Made by a program: the position numbers and the translations under genes. The notes beneath the pieces are model-generated. The model did no database searches, was not told the origin of the DNA, and saw only the letters and a program-made list of their open reading frames with translations. Positions 1 to 10,065 of a DNA stretch of 64,000 nucleotides are shown here, piece after piece. Every line of letters begins with the position of its first letter. Position 1 is the first letter of the stretch. Location: the NCBI RefSeq assembly GCF_000755285.1, contig NZ_BBMK01000005.1, forward strand, positions 1-64,000. Direction: 5' to 3'. This DNA comes from Nonlabens ulvanivorans (GTDB lineage Bacteria; Bacteroidota; Bacteroidia; Flavobacteriales; Flavobacteriaceae).

Positions 1-165
1 AAGCGTTAATATTATCAACTAATAAGTTTAATAAATCATAGATGGTTCATAGTTTATAAATGAAAATGTCCAGTAATACCAATATCAAATAGGTCTAGAT
101 GTGATAAAGATGTTATAAATCTTCACAAATTTTTAAGAATTGAAAATTCTATCTTCACACGCAAT

Positions 166-2705
166 ATGAAGAAACCAATTTTTACTTTTATTGCGTCCCT
201 TTTATTTCTAGGTCACGCCACAGCTCAAGAAAATCGATTATTCCCTACACAACCCAATACCAGTGAGATATATCACAATCTAGAGAAGTTAGGTTTTTTA
301 GGTACGGCACTATACATAGCCGCTCATCCAGATGACGAGAACACACGTTTGATCTCATGGCTTTCTAATGATAAGATGGCTCGTACCGGTTACTTATCTC
401 TTACCAGAGGTGATGGTGGACAAAACCTTATAGGTCCAGAATTACGGGAACAGTTAGGTATGATACGTACACAAGAATTGCTAGAAGCGAGACATCGAGA
501 TGGCGGCGAGCAGTTCTTTACACGTGCAAATGATTTTGGCTATTCTAAACATCCAGATGAAACCCTAGAAATATGGAACCAGCAAGAAGTTCTTGAAGAC
601 ATGGTGCAAATCATTAGAACGTTTAAACCAGATGTCATCATCAATCGTTTTAATCATCGCACGCCAGGTACTACACACGGACACCATACTACGAGTGCTA
701 TGTTAAGCATGACTGCGTTTGAAAGTGCAGCACTCAAAACAGCATTTGCCAGTCAGCTAAATCGATTAGATACTTGGAAACCACAACGTATATTTTTCAA
801 TACCAGTTGGTGGTTTTATGGTAGTGAAGATGCCTTTGAAAAAGCAGATAAAACCAATTTATTAGAAATAGATGCCGGAACTTATTACCCATGGAATGGT
901 TTATCGAATAGTGAAATTGCTGCATTAAGCCGCAGTGAGCATAGATCACAAGGTTTTGGTAGTAGCGGTTCTAGAGGATCACAGACTGAATATCTCGAGT
1001 ATTTAGAAGGTTCTTTCCCTACTGACAAAGCAGATTTATTTTCGGGAATTAATACGACATGGACTCGCGTATCTGGTGGATCTAAAATTCAAACCCGACT
1101 CAATAAAATATTATCTAGCTATGATTTTAAAAATCCAGAAGCTAGCCTACCAGCACTAGTTGAATTACATCAGTCTATTTCAAAACTTAAGGAAAAACAC
1201 TGGAAAAACATCAAATTAAAAGAGCTTGAAGATATTATTCTTCAAATAACAGCTGTTTATCTAGAAGCGAGTACAAATCAACAATACGTGACTGATGGAG
1301 TTACTACACCTATAAATGTAGAGGTAACTAATCGATCCAGTAAGGATATTACCGTTTCTTTAATAGGCAATACAATGATTCAATTAGATCAATTACTTGT
1401 GAACACTACTGCAAATTCAAGTATTAGCATAAAAGGATCTTTGTCCATACCACAGTACTTTCTACCTACTTCACCATACTATCTTGAGCAGCCCGCTACA
1501 CTAGGTATGTATACTGTAAAGTCAGAAGATGAAAGAGGTCAACCAGAGCTTCAATCACCATTTGCTGTGAGAGCTTTAATTACCATAAACAATCTGAAAA
1601 TCTATAGAAATTTAATAATTCAGTATAAATCAACTGATCCCGTAAGAGGCGAAATTCACGAACCATTAAATGTAGTACCTGCGGTATCTGTTAGTGTTCA
1701 AAATCCTGTTTATATATTTAATGAGAATTCTCAAATGATACAAGTAAGCATGACTGCAAATACAGATATAAAAGCTGGAACAATTGAGTTATGTGGACCT
1801 ACTGACTGGAACATCAAGCCTTCTACAATTAAATTTGATGCTTTAAATTCTGGTACCGTACGAACTTATAGCTTTGAGGTAGTACCACCTAAAAATGAAT
1901 CGCGTGGTATGATAAGTGGCCTTGTAAAAATAGGTGACGACTCATTTTCAAAAGAAGTTATTTCTATAGATTATGACCATATCCCAGATCAACAGTTAGT
2001 GCGCAATAATGAAGCTCAAGTCGTTAAACCTAACCTTAAAAATAGAGCCACTACAGTGGCTTATATTAATGGTGCTGGCGATGATGTTGCTACTGCGATA
2101 GAAGCAATAGGATCAAAAGTATTCCGTTTTGAACCTAGCGAGATCCCTAGTGATTTATCAAAATATGATGCTGTTGTGGTAGGAATTAGAGCATTTAACG
2201 TTTCTCCAACTGAAATGGCGGCACTACAAGAACGTATCGATACCTATGTAAAGAATGGTGGTACGTTAATGATGCAATATAATACGAGTAGACGCATCGA
2301 TCCTGATGCACTAGGACCTTTATCTATTACGCTTCGCGAAAGCGTGTAACCGATGAAAATGCTACTGTAACTTTATTAGAACCTAATCATGCGATTTTAA
2401 ACAAGCCTAACAAAATTACAAGTGCTGATTTTGAAAATTGGGTACAAGAACGTGGTTTGTATTTTCCAGAAAAATGGGATCCGGCCTTTACTCCTATTCT
2501 AGGGATGAATGATAGTGGTGAAGAGATGACCAATGGTAGTTTAATTGTTGCTAGACATGGTAATGGCCATATTATTTATACCGGTTTGAGCCTTTTTAGA
2601 GAATTGCCTGCTGGGGTTTCTGGAGCATATAAATTGCTAGCCAATATGATAAGTATAGGTGTAGATGATCAACCTGTAAAAAAGAAAAGTGATGAAAAGT
2701 TCTAA
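166..2705 (+). CDS. PIG-L family deacetylase, exported (frameshifted)
   Basis: Exported zinc-dependent deacetylase of the PIG-L/LmbE superfamily, which removes acetyl groups from N-acetylglucosamine-type substrates; the true substrate is unknown. A signal peptide (residues 1-20, ending in TAQ) precedes the family motif AAHPDDEN near residue 53 and a second metal-site stretch HRTPGTTHGHH near 165. The long C-terminal half is typical of Bacteroidota versions with beta-sandwich and glutamine-amidotransferase-like parts. The frame breaks near 2333: the palindromic element there reads GCTTCGCG, and one more T (GCTTTCGCG) restores the frame, giving about 846 residues ending at 2705. The gene end overlaps the start of a 35-residue ORF, suggesting an operon with the symporter downstream. 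The break is more likely a sequence error than decay, since the downstream part is well preserved. Confidence 0.8.
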
Positions 2706-2799
2706 GAAATGGAATCGTATTTACATTCTTGTGATTGTTGCAAATATCATTTTTGCGGCTATATTTTACCTAATTACTGCCGTTTATGGAAATAATTGA
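2692..2799 (+). CDS. 35-residue single-span membrane peptide
   Basis: A small ORF reading MKSSKKWNRIYI and then a hydrophobic span of about 22 residues (IYILVIVANIIFAAIFYLI), ending VYGNN. Four basic residues at the N-terminus and one membrane helix are visible. It overlaps the end of the deacetylase gene by 14 bases and the start of the sodium:solute symporter by 14 bases, each in a different frame, which is the arrangement expected for translational coupling. I infer an accessory subunit or assembly peptide for the symporter, by analogy with other symporters that have a small companion protein encoded just upstream; this is inference and no family was recognised. Confidence 0.6.
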   Translation: MKSSKKWNRIYILVIVANIIFAAIFYLITAVYGNN

Positions 2800-4524
2800 T
2801 TGGACGATTCTTACATCAACACTAGCTTTTATAGTGTTGTATGGAGTTTATAAAACACGTGGCAAACAGACCAGTGAAGAGTACATTAAAGGTGGTGATG
2901 CAAGATGGTGGACTGTAGGATTATCTGTTATGGCTACACAAGCTAGTGCCATAACCTTTTTAAGTACACCAGGACAGGCATATACTGATGGTTTAGAATT
3001 TGTACAGTTCTATTTTGGTCTGCCTATAGCGATTATCATAATTTGCGTAACATTCATTCCTATCTATCATAAGCTTAAGGTTTATACCGCTTATGAATTT
3101 TTAGAAAAGAGATTTGATGTTCAAACTCGATCACTAGCTTCAATCCTATTTCTTATACAACGTGGACTGGCTGCAGGGATTACTATTTATGCACCAGCTA
3201 TTATACTGAGTGCCGTACTGGATTGGGAATTAAAATATCTGAATGTAATCATTGGGATATTGGTTATTATTTATACCGTTTCTGGTGGAACAAAAGCTGT
3301 AAATGTTACTCAAAAACAGCAAATGATCATCATTATGGCTGGTATGATCACTGCCTTTGTTTTAATCGTTACACAGTTACCGGATAATGTGACTTTTGAC
3401 AATGCCTTAACCATGGCTGGTAGCGCAGATAAGATGAAAATTTTAGATTTTGATTTTTCACTAAATGATCGTTATAACGTATGGAGCGCCATTTTTGGAG
3501 CAAGTTTCTTGATGTTGAGCTATTTTGGAACAGATCAATCGCAAGTACAACGTTATTTATCTGGAAAGTCTATTAAGCAAATGCGTATTGGTTTATTATT
3601 TAATGGATTACTTAAGGTACCGATGCAGTTTTTTATTCTTATGGTAGGTGTCATGGTTTTTGTATTCTATCAATTTAATGATACACCATTAAACTTTAAT
3701 CCTGCTGCCGAAAAAGCTGTTATGGAAAGTGAATATGCGGCAGATTATGAAGCCTTACAAGAACGCCACTACTCTATCCTGCATGAAAAGCAAACCATGC
3801 AACAGAACTATGCAAAAAAGCTGAACAATCAATACATAGCGCCTGAGGATAAATTAGAGACACGTCTGGATTACTTCCGTCAGGCAGAAGAAGAAAACAG
3901 AGAAGCTGCAAGGCAATTAATTGCCAAAGCAAACGATGGTATTGAAACTAACGATAAGGATTTTGTCTTCATTCATTTTATTCTACATCATTTACCTAAA
4001 GGCTTAATAGGTCTTTTACTTGCCGTAATTTTAAGTGCAGCAATGAGCTCTACAGCGTCAGAATTAAATGCCTTAAGCTCTACGACTGCCATAGATATCT
4101 ATAAGCGTTTTAATCACAATGACACCAAGGATGATGACCATTATGTAAAAATGAGTAAATGGTTTACTCTTATGTGGGGGGGAATTATAGCTATTATTTT
4201 TGCTAGTGTTGTATCGTTATTTGATAACTTAATACAACTGGTTAATATCATAGGTTCACTATTTTACGGGACAATTCTGGGAATATTCTTGGTCGCATTC
4301 TACTTGAAAAAAGTAAGAGGTCGCGCGATTTTTATTGCCGCTTTAATATCTGAAGCTATAGTCATTGCCTTTTACTGTGTGGATGAGTTTGTGCCAGGTA
4401 TTAAACTGCTACCATTCTTATGGTTAAACCTTTAGGTGCTTTAATAACTGTCGGACTAGCTTGGTTAATAGAATCTAGTGGTAAAAATGATCATGAAGAA
4501 ATCACTCATTTTCAAGAAGTTTAA
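2786..4524 (+). CDS. Sodium:solute symporter (SSS family, frameshifted near the C-terminus)
   Basis: Inner-membrane sodium-coupled transporter of the SSS family, probably for a sugar or related solute. The protein has the usual many hydrophobic spans, an early GLSVMATQASAITFLSTPGQ stretch (residues about 46-65) resembling the family's sodium/substrate site on helix 1, and a charged cytoplasmic loop around residues 300-385. The frame ends at 4435 after FLWLNL; adding one T in CTTTAGG near 4432 continues it for about 30 residues (LGALITVGLAWLIESS) to a stop at 4524. A G7 run at 4176-4182 encodes WGG where relatives have WG. It follows a deacetylase and an overlapping membrane peptide, so uptake of a sugar released outside the cell is a reasonable guess. 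Confidence 0.85.
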
Positions 4525-4537
4525 ATTTTAAAATCAT

Positions 4538-5044
4538 ATGATACATTACTACTACTCAGATGGCATAAATGAGTTCGGTCCGTTTAATCTAAATGAGTTA
4601 AAAGAAAAGGCATTACGTCCTGATTTTAAGATTAGAACTGAAAATAAAAGTTTTGTTGCAACTGCCTCCAGCATTGCAGAATTAGATGTTTTATTTAAAA
4701 AGCCTGCAGCAGCTGTTCAAAATGTGACCTTCCATAAGCAAACTAATTTACGACCGGCGACCCAGAAGTCATCAAGTGATAAATTATTAATTGCAGCTCT
4801 TATTGTATGGTTAACTACCATGTTATTAAATGCGATAGTTAGCGCTGTTTTTAGTTACAGTTATTCTTCTAATAATCAATATATTGTTATGGGAGCGATT
4901 AACTTAATTTCGGCTGTATTACCTTTATTAATAGCTTTAAGTATTCAAGATAAAACTCTTAAAGTCATCGGGATTATTATCTCAGTAATCTTGATGATGA
5001 ATTTTATTTTTGGTGCTGTGCAATTAATGACATTCTCTTTTTAA
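4538..5044 (+). CDS. GYF_2-domain membrane protein
   Basis: The first 55 residues (YYYSDGINEFGPFNLNEL and following) match the pattern of the GYF_2 domain, a small module that recognises short peptides or acts as a docking domain. After a linker, three hydrophobic spans lie at about residues 85-108, 117-137 and 143-165. The domain would face the cytoplasm. The gene lies 13 bases after the symporter and may be cotranscribed; a terminator follows. Function is unknown. Confidence 0.7.
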   Translation: MIHYYYSDGINEFGPFNLNELKEKALRPDFKIRTENKSFVATASSIAELDVLFKKPAAAVQNVTFHKQTNLRPATQKSSSDKLLIAALIVWLTTMLLNAIVSAVFSYSYSSNNQYIVMGAINLISAVLPLLIALSIQDKTLKVIGIIISVILMMNFIFGAVQLMTFSF

Positions 5045-5049
5045 AACAA

Positions 5050-5080
5050 AAAAAACACTTAATTTCTTAAGTGGTTTTTT
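5050..5080. terminator. Bidirectional intrinsic terminator
   Basis: Stem CACTTAA/TTAAGTG (5056-5062 and 5067-5073) with a four-base loop, an A-run on the left and a T-run on the right. It lies between the converging GYF_2 and DUF2911 genes and can serve both. Confidence 0.75.
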
Positions 5081-5085
5081 AAATA

Positions 5086-5101
5086 CGCTTTCGCAAAAGC
5101 G
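5086..5101. repeat. Variant of the GCTTTCGCGAAAGC palindrome
   Basis: Reads CGCTTTCGCAAAAGCG, one mismatch from the perfect palindrome found elsewhere in the window. It lies between two converging genes, next to the terminator. Confidence 0.6.
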
Positions 5102-5118
5102 ATATTATTTATAGATCA

Positions 5119-5970
5119 TTACATCTTAACGCCCCCCCATTCTTTAAGGCTATCTTTATTCATCTTTACATAGTCTGCATTACCTGCGGCTGTAGCTAAT
5201 GCTAGAGACTGCTTTGCAGATGCTATAGCGGCACTAGTGTTACCTAATTTAGCTTCTATAAGTGATTTTTTACGGAACATCCAAAATGCTTTAGGATTCA
5301 ATACAGTTGCCTTAGTAATCCATTCGTGTGCCTTTTCTAAATCCTTATTTGCATCAAGATAAAAAGATGCTGCAGAGTAGTAATCGTTTGCACTAGGACC
5401 GGCCATTACTTTATCAATACTAGCTTCAGTCTTTGCTTTAGTAGGAACTGAAAATGGTACTGCTACCATAGTATTGGCCCACATGATTTGTAAATGAGCA
5501 CCATCCATGTTTATTTCATTAACAGCCATGGTAAAACTTTCTTGTGTGTTTTTTAGTTTGCTTACAGGTACAGTAACCATTGCAGCTACTTTAGTGTCAT
5601 CCCATTCACTAGGTGTTCCCCCCCAATTTGAATGATCAGTATAAAAATATACATCCCACTGGCTTTTACCAGGCTTAGTAAATACTGCATAAGTTCCAGC
5701 TTTTAATTCTTTACCTGCAACCATTACATCATCAGAAAAAGAAATTTTTGAGTTAGCATTTGCGCCAGTTCTCCACATTTTATCAAATGGAACTAAATCA
5801 CCAAAAATATCTCTATCTCTCATCGCTGGTCTAGAATATTCTAGGGTAACCTCTGTAAGACCTACAGTTTGTTTAACCATAGCACTAGGGCTAGGTTGTG
5901 GTGCTTCAATTTGTGCTGTAAGAGTTGTAGCTACAAACAATGACATAAAAGCAAGTAATGTATATTTCAT
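5119..5970 (-). CDS. DUF2911 domain protein with TPR-like tail, exported
   Basis: Signal peptide (residues 1-19, ending LTAQ) followed by a DUF2911 domain to about residue 175 (VTLEYSRPAMRDRDIFGDL, then RTGANANSKISFS). The C-terminal 100 residues are helical and repeat-like, resembling two tetratricopeptide motifs. The role of DUF2911 proteins is not established; they are common in Bacteroidota and predicted to be periplasmic or surface exposed. A G7 run at 5618-5624 inserts a glycine in the NWGGTP stretch where relatives usually have NWG, and another at 5132-5138 gives EWGGVKM at the end. It appears to be a single-gene unit. Confidence 0.85.
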   Translation of the reverse strand: MKYTLLAFMSLFVATTLTAQIEAPQPSPSAMVKQTVGLTEVTLEYSRPAMRDRDIFGDLVPFDKMWRTGANANSKISFSDDVMVAGKELKAGTYAVFTKPGKSQWDVYFYTDHSNWGGTPSEWDDTKVAAMVTVPVSKLKNTQESFTMAVNEINMDGAHLQIMWANTMVAVPFSVPTKAKTEASIDKVMAGPSANDYYSAASFYLDANKDLEKAHEWITKATVLNPKAFWMFRKKSLIEAKLGNTSAAIASAKQSLALATAAGNADYVKMNKDSLKEWGGVKM

Positions 5971-6048
5971 AATGGAAAAAATTGAATTAATTTAAATGTA
6001 AATAAACAGCTTTTATCGTTTATCTATTGTTAGGGTTTTCTTAATACC

Positions 6049-6450
6049 TTATGCTTTGGCACTTGAAAAGAAAATCATTTTAACAGCCACAATTATTAAG
6101 ATGACTCCAAAAATCTTTTTTAACAACTGTTGATTTATACTTATGGCTAGTTTGGTCCCAAAATAACCACCGAATACAAAAGCTACAGCGATCACTAACG
6201 CATATCGCCAGTCTAATTCATGACCATTTTTGTGATAGGTATATGCTGCAAGAAAAGTGACTGGAACTGCTAGTACAGCTAGACTCAATCCTTGTGCTTG
6301 ATGCTGACTATAACCTAAAAACCATATCGCTAGTGGTACCATAATAACGCCACCACCTACTCCTACACTACCGCTTAAGAATCCTGCTAATAACCCTAAT
6401 AGCAATAAGAGTAAAATAATTTCTAATGTCATTTTCTTTTTTGGTTTCAT
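6049..6450 (-). CDS. TSUP/TauE-SafE family permease (short form)
   Basis: Membrane protein of the TSUP (DUF81) family, which moves anions such as sulfite or organosulfur compounds across the inner membrane. At about 130 residues it is the half-size form with four hydrophobic spans, carrying the family signature GFLSGSVGVGGGVIMVPL near the start. I chose the ATG at 6450, two bases after the stop of the cardiolipin synthase gene; an internal ATG at 6432 is an alternative and the open frame extends back to 6471. The close spacing suggests cotranscription with cls. Confidence 0.8.
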   Translation of the reverse strand: MKPKKKMTLEIILLLLLLGLLAGFLSGSVGVGGGVIMVPLAIWFLGYSQHQAQGLSLAVLAVPVTFLAAYTYHKNGHELDWRYALVIAVAFVFGGYFGTKLAISINQQLLKKIFGVILIIVAVKMIFFSSAKA

Positions 6451-6452
6451 AT

Positions 6453-7922
6453 TTATAATAAAGGAGCCCACAATCTACAAAAAGACTCTTTAAACTTATT
6501 TGCTTTATCTCTTTTTATCCAAAGATCTAATAAAACTTCCTCGCAGTACTCTATATCTTTTTGAAATTGGACATTTAATTCTTTTGAAACCTCTTCATCA
6601 TAGATTAATGCATTAATCTCAAAATTAATATCAAAACTGCGATAGTCCATGTTTGAAGTTCCTATGGTACAAAACATATCATCAACTACCATTGTTTTTG
6701 CATGTAACATACCTCGATGATACCAGTGAACATAAATACCACTTTCTAATAAATCTTGAAAATACGATCGGGAGGCATATCGTGCAGCCCAACTATCTCC
6801 CTTTTTAGGTACCATGATGTGTATTTCTACACCACTGCGGGCAGCACTTTTTAAGCTGGTTAAAATAGCTTCATTAGGGATAAAATATGGTGTGGTAATA
6901 TAGATACTTTTCTCTGCCGTATTGATAGCTATAAATAGCGCTTCCATAATATTTGCCCAGTCAGTATCTGGACCACTAGCTGCAATTTGAACGGCTTTAT
7001 TTTCAGGAAAATCAATTTCTGGGAAATAACTCGATGGTATTTCATAATTTTCATCTTGTCTTTTCACAAAGTACCAGTTCAATAACCATTGTGCTTGAAG
7101 ACTTTTAACAGCATGACCTTCAATACGTAAATGTGTATCACGCCAGAACTGTCCATTATGATTAATAGGTTCATTTACATAATCGTCACTTATATTAACG
7201 CCACCTATATAACCGATACTACCATCTATGATGAAAATCTTACGGTGATCACGGTAATTTGCCTTACGAGTAAATTTTGAAAATAGAACGGGCATAAATG
7301 CTTCATACTCGATACCTGCAGAAGTCATTCTTTTTTTAGTAGCATTAGAAATTGAACTTCCTACAGAATCATATATAATCTTAACTTCAATACCACGTTG
7401 TGCAGCATCTATTAAAGCATTGATAACATCTGTCCCAATGTGGTCGTCACTCAATATAAAATACTCAAGATGAATATGGTTTTGAGCGTTTTTAACATCC
7501 TCAAAAACACGGTCAAATTTTGACCTACCGTTGATTAATACGTCTAGATTATTGCGCAAGGTTAACGGCGCTGCTTGGTTGTGCCTTAACAACTTTACCA
7601 TTTTAAGACGATCTATTAAAAAAGTCTCTTCATATTTATCAAGATCATCATTTGACACGTGTAAACGCTTATTCCAGTCTTGAATAAGTTCATTTGCATT
7701 AAGATCCTTACGCTTAAAAATTTTAGATTTTCTGTACTCCAGACCAAAAAAGTAATAAATACCCAATCCTAGAAAAGGTAAAGCAACTAAAAAAAGTAAT
7801 GAGGAAACTGTTTTACGTGGATTCTGATTGCTACGTATCAAAAAAAACGCTGCACTTAAGGCTACTATATAATTAATTATAAGTAAGCTTAAAAACCAAT
7901 TACCAAGAAACCAGTTTAACAT
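6453..7922 (-). CDS. cls: Cardiolipin synthase (phospholipase D family)
   Basis: Makes cardiolipin from two phosphatidylglycerol molecules (or related lipids) at the inner membrane. Two N-terminal membrane helices (about residues 8-28 and 40-58) are followed by two phospholipase D modules with HKD motifs: HRKIFIIDGSIGYIGG near residue 226 and HAKTMVVDDMFCTIG near 405. The length of 489 residues is normal for bacterial Cls. It starts three bases after the stop of the lytic transglycosylase gene and abuts the TSUP gene, so the three likely form one operon. Confidence 0.93.
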   Translation of the reverse strand: MLNWFLGNWFLSLLIINYIVALSAAFFLIRSNQNPRKTVSSLLFLVALPFLGLGIYYFFGLEYRKSKIFKRKDLNANELIQDWNKRLHVSNDDLDKYEETFLIDRLKMVKLLRHNQAAPLTLRNNLDVLINGRSKFDRVFEDVKNAQNHIHLEYFILSDDHIGTDVINALIDAAQRGIEVKIIYDSVGSSISNATKKRMTSAGIEYEAFMPVLFSKFTRKANYRDHRKIFIIDGSIGYIGGVNISDDYVNEPINHNGQFWRDTHLRIEGHAVKSLQAQWLLNWYFVKRQDENYEIPSSYFPEIDFPENKAVQIAASGPDTDWANIMEALFIAINTAEKSIYITTPYFIPNEAILTSLKSAARSGVEIHIMVPKKGDSWAARYASRSYFQDLLESGIYVHWYHRGMLHAKTMVVDDMFCTIGTSNMDYRSFDINFEINALIYDEEVSKELNVQFQKDIEYCEEVLLDLWIKRDKANKFKESFCRLWAPLL

Positions 7923-7924
7923 AA

Positions 7925-8866
7925 CTAGTCGTAGTATCCGTTTTCTGGAATTTCAATTTCGTAAAGTTTCCCAGACTTATTATTTAACTTATTTTCTCTA
8001 AGCCAAGGATTATGAATTTTTAAAATTTTATAATTGATAGAATTCGCTTTCGCGAAAGCTGCTAAATCATCAATTTCATAATCCACCATTATCTTTTTAG
8101 TAGGTACCTGATAATAGTAATGCTCTGGCTCTACATTAAATCCAAAGCTTTCTGGATTTTTGAGAATTTCTTTTAGTGCTAGAATTCTAAATACGTATCT
8201 ACCTGTTTCTTGACCTAATAATAAGTCATAATAGGTAGATGCCTGTTGTCTCTCTAACTCGCGATTGATCCCTGCATTTCCAGCATTATAAGCTGCAGCG
8301 GCAAGTGTCCATGTCCCCATTCTTTCTTTACTATCCTTAAGATATTTACAAGCTGCACGTGTTGCTTTCTCTAGATGATAGCGTTCATCTACATTACTAT
8401 TCACTTCTAGATCCAATTCTTTACCAGTTGCACTCATGATTTGCCAGAAACCACTCGCTCCTGCTGGTGACTTTACGTTATCTAATCCACTCTCGATTAC
8501 AGCGAGATATTTGAAATCATCAGGGATTCCTTCTTCTGCTAAAATGGCTTCTATAATCGGAAAATACTTTTTAGATTTTTTAACCAACATAATCCCATTG
8601 GATTGCCAGTAGGTATTGACTAAAAATTCACGATCTGCACGTTCTTTAATATCAGGATTGTTTAGCGGTACTGATTCCCCCCCTGCAAAATCTAGTGTTT
8701 TGGGAAGGTCTAACGCATAAACTCCATAATCACCTACACGAGATGGATCTTTCAATTCTGTAGTCTCCATAGGTTCTAACTCTGTAAGACCTGAGTTTTG
8801 TTGCACAGCACTAACTGCTAGCAATAAAACGACTACAATTCCTGCTCCTAATAATATCTTTTTCAT
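7925..8866 (-). CDS. Lytic transglycosylase, SLT domain (MltD-like)
   Basis: Cleaves the glycan strands of peptidoglycan, leaving 1,6-anhydro ends. An N-terminal hydrophobic segment (residues 5-20) targets it to the envelope. The SLT domain lies at about residues 110-240, with the catalytic glutamate in AVIESGLDN, then SPAGASGFWQIM and AAAAYNAGNAGINRE. No LysM repeat is seen, unlike E. coli MltD. A palindromic element at 8047-8060 is translated as AFAKA near residue 270. A G7 run (8677-8683) gives FAGGES in the N-terminal part. First gene of a likely operon with cls and the TSUP gene. Confidence 0.9.
   Translation of the reverse strand: MKKILLGAGIVVVLLLAVSAVQQNSGLTELEPMETTELKDPSRVGDYGVYALDLPKTLDFAGGESVPLNNPDIKERADREFLVNTYWQSNGIMLVKKSKKYFPIIEAILAEEGIPDDFKYLAVIESGLDNVKSPAGASGFWQIMSATGKELDLEVNSNVDERYHLEKATRAACKYLKDSKERMGTWTLAAAAYNAGNAGINRELERQQASTYYDLLLGQETGRYVFRILALKEILKNPESFGFNVEPEHYYYQVPTKKIMVDYEIDDLAAFAKANSINYKILKIHNPWLRENKLNNKSGKLYEIEIPENGYYD
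8047..8060. repeat. Perfect GCTTTCGCGAAAGC palindrome inside a gene
   Basis: Fourteen-base perfect palindrome in the lytic transglycosylase gene, read as Ala-Phe-Ala-Lys-Ala. One of seven perfect copies in the window. Confidence 0.75.
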
Positions 8867-8917
8867 GCGTTCTATTTTGGGTTTAAAGATAGGTGAATCC
8901 CGCTGAGTCTAAAACTG

Positions 8918-9564
8918 TTATTGTAAAATGATTTGAGGTAAGTTATCATTAAACCAGCGAAATCTATTTATAATCATAATATGAGTTCCACCAGGTACAA
9001 TCATTGCTTTTGTAATATACTTAATGGGAAATATGGGGGTCTTTATCTCCATGAATATGGATCACATCTTCTGGCATTTCTTTTTGATCCCAATTTATTA
9101 TCGTGTCCAGTGCCCAATCTAGATAACGTCGATCATTAATAGATAAATATTTTTTGTACAAGTCGAGCTTTTTAGGTGCTATTCCAAAACTGTATTTCAT
9201 CAACGATTCCATATTTTCAAAAAGACGAGTAGGTACAATTTTATGAAGCTTAGTGCTTTACTAAAATGCATACGCCTAGGAAACTCTCGATTACTTTTTG
9301 CGCTTGATATTATAATCGTTTTGCGCACTGTCATTTGTTTTGCAATTTCTTGAACAATAATACCACCAAAAGAAACTCCTACAATAACTGGATTATCATG
9401 TTGGATTTGTTCTATTAATCGGGTGACATAATCCTTTAAGGGTTCTTTTTTTCTGGGATTAACCAGTGCATAAAATACATTTCAAATTGATCTGGTGGAA
9501 GTTTAATATTCTCAAAAATCAAATCAGACGCAGCCATTCCTGGCATAAAGTAAACGGGAATCAT
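8918..9564 (-). pseudogene. Broken alpha/beta hydrolase
   Basis: Joined over three frames, the region reads as one alpha/beta-hydrolase of about 215 residues: start MIPVYFMPGMAASDLIFENI at 9564, nucleophile elbow GVSFGG near 9375, acid/loop HIHGDKDPIFP near 9040, catalytic-histidine region GGTHIMI near 8985, and stop at 8918. Three separate single-base changes break it: an A-run one short near 9446, a missing A near 9253 (CTAAG for CTAAAG) and a G5 run at 9035-9039 where G4 keeps the frame. Three lesions in 650 bases would suggest a real pseudogene, but identical error types affect core genes elsewhere in the window, so it may be intact in the organism. Confidence 0.7.
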
Positions 9565-9744
9565 ATTTTAAGAATAGATTTATAATCAATGTTTTAACAG
9601 ATGCTATGATTAAGAAAATGTTATTTTAAAGTATCTTTACAAAGTTAATAAGAGCAATTTTTATGCTTTCACTAATCAACCACAAAGTTTTAATAAACTT
9701 ATCCTTTAGTGAATATACCTAATCATATTTAGGAGTTAAAAAGA

Positions 9745-10062
9745 ATGAAAATGGAAACATCAACTACGATTGAAATTACTGATAATGCTTTTTTACGTCA
9801 GTATGAATGTACCAAGAATGGAGATTTAGCAAAAATTGAATATTCTCAACAAGAACGTAAAATTTTCTTAACTAAATTTATAATTCCAGAATCTCTTGAA
9901 GATGATACAGATTTTAAAAATGACTTTTTAAGAGCTGTATTTCTAAACATTAGAGATGAAAAGAAGATTAAAGTAGTCCCTACTCATCCTAAGATAGCAG
10001 GATTTGTACGTCGCAACCGTAATGAATTTAAAGAAATGCTTCCAGTAGGAATTAGCATTTAA
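9745..10062 (+). CDS. YjdJ-type GNAT acetyltransferase-like protein
   Basis: A 105-residue protein resembling the short YjdJ-type members of the GCN5-related acetyltransferase fold: an early EYSQQERKIFLTKFIIPESL strand pair and a C-terminal KVVPTHPKIAGFVRRN stretch that corresponds to the acetyl-CoA binding region in these mini-GNATs. Substrate unknown. An AGGAG sequence lies 11 bases before the ATG, which is unusual in this group where Shine-Dalgarno sites are rare. The second ATG, two codons on, is an alternative start. Confidence 0.75.
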   Translation: MKMETSTTIEITDNAFLRQYECTKNGDLAKIEYSQQERKIFLTKFIIPESLEDDTDFKNDFLRAVFLNIRDEKKIKVVPTHPKIAGFVRRNRNEFKEMLPVGISI

Positions 10063-10065
10063 AAG

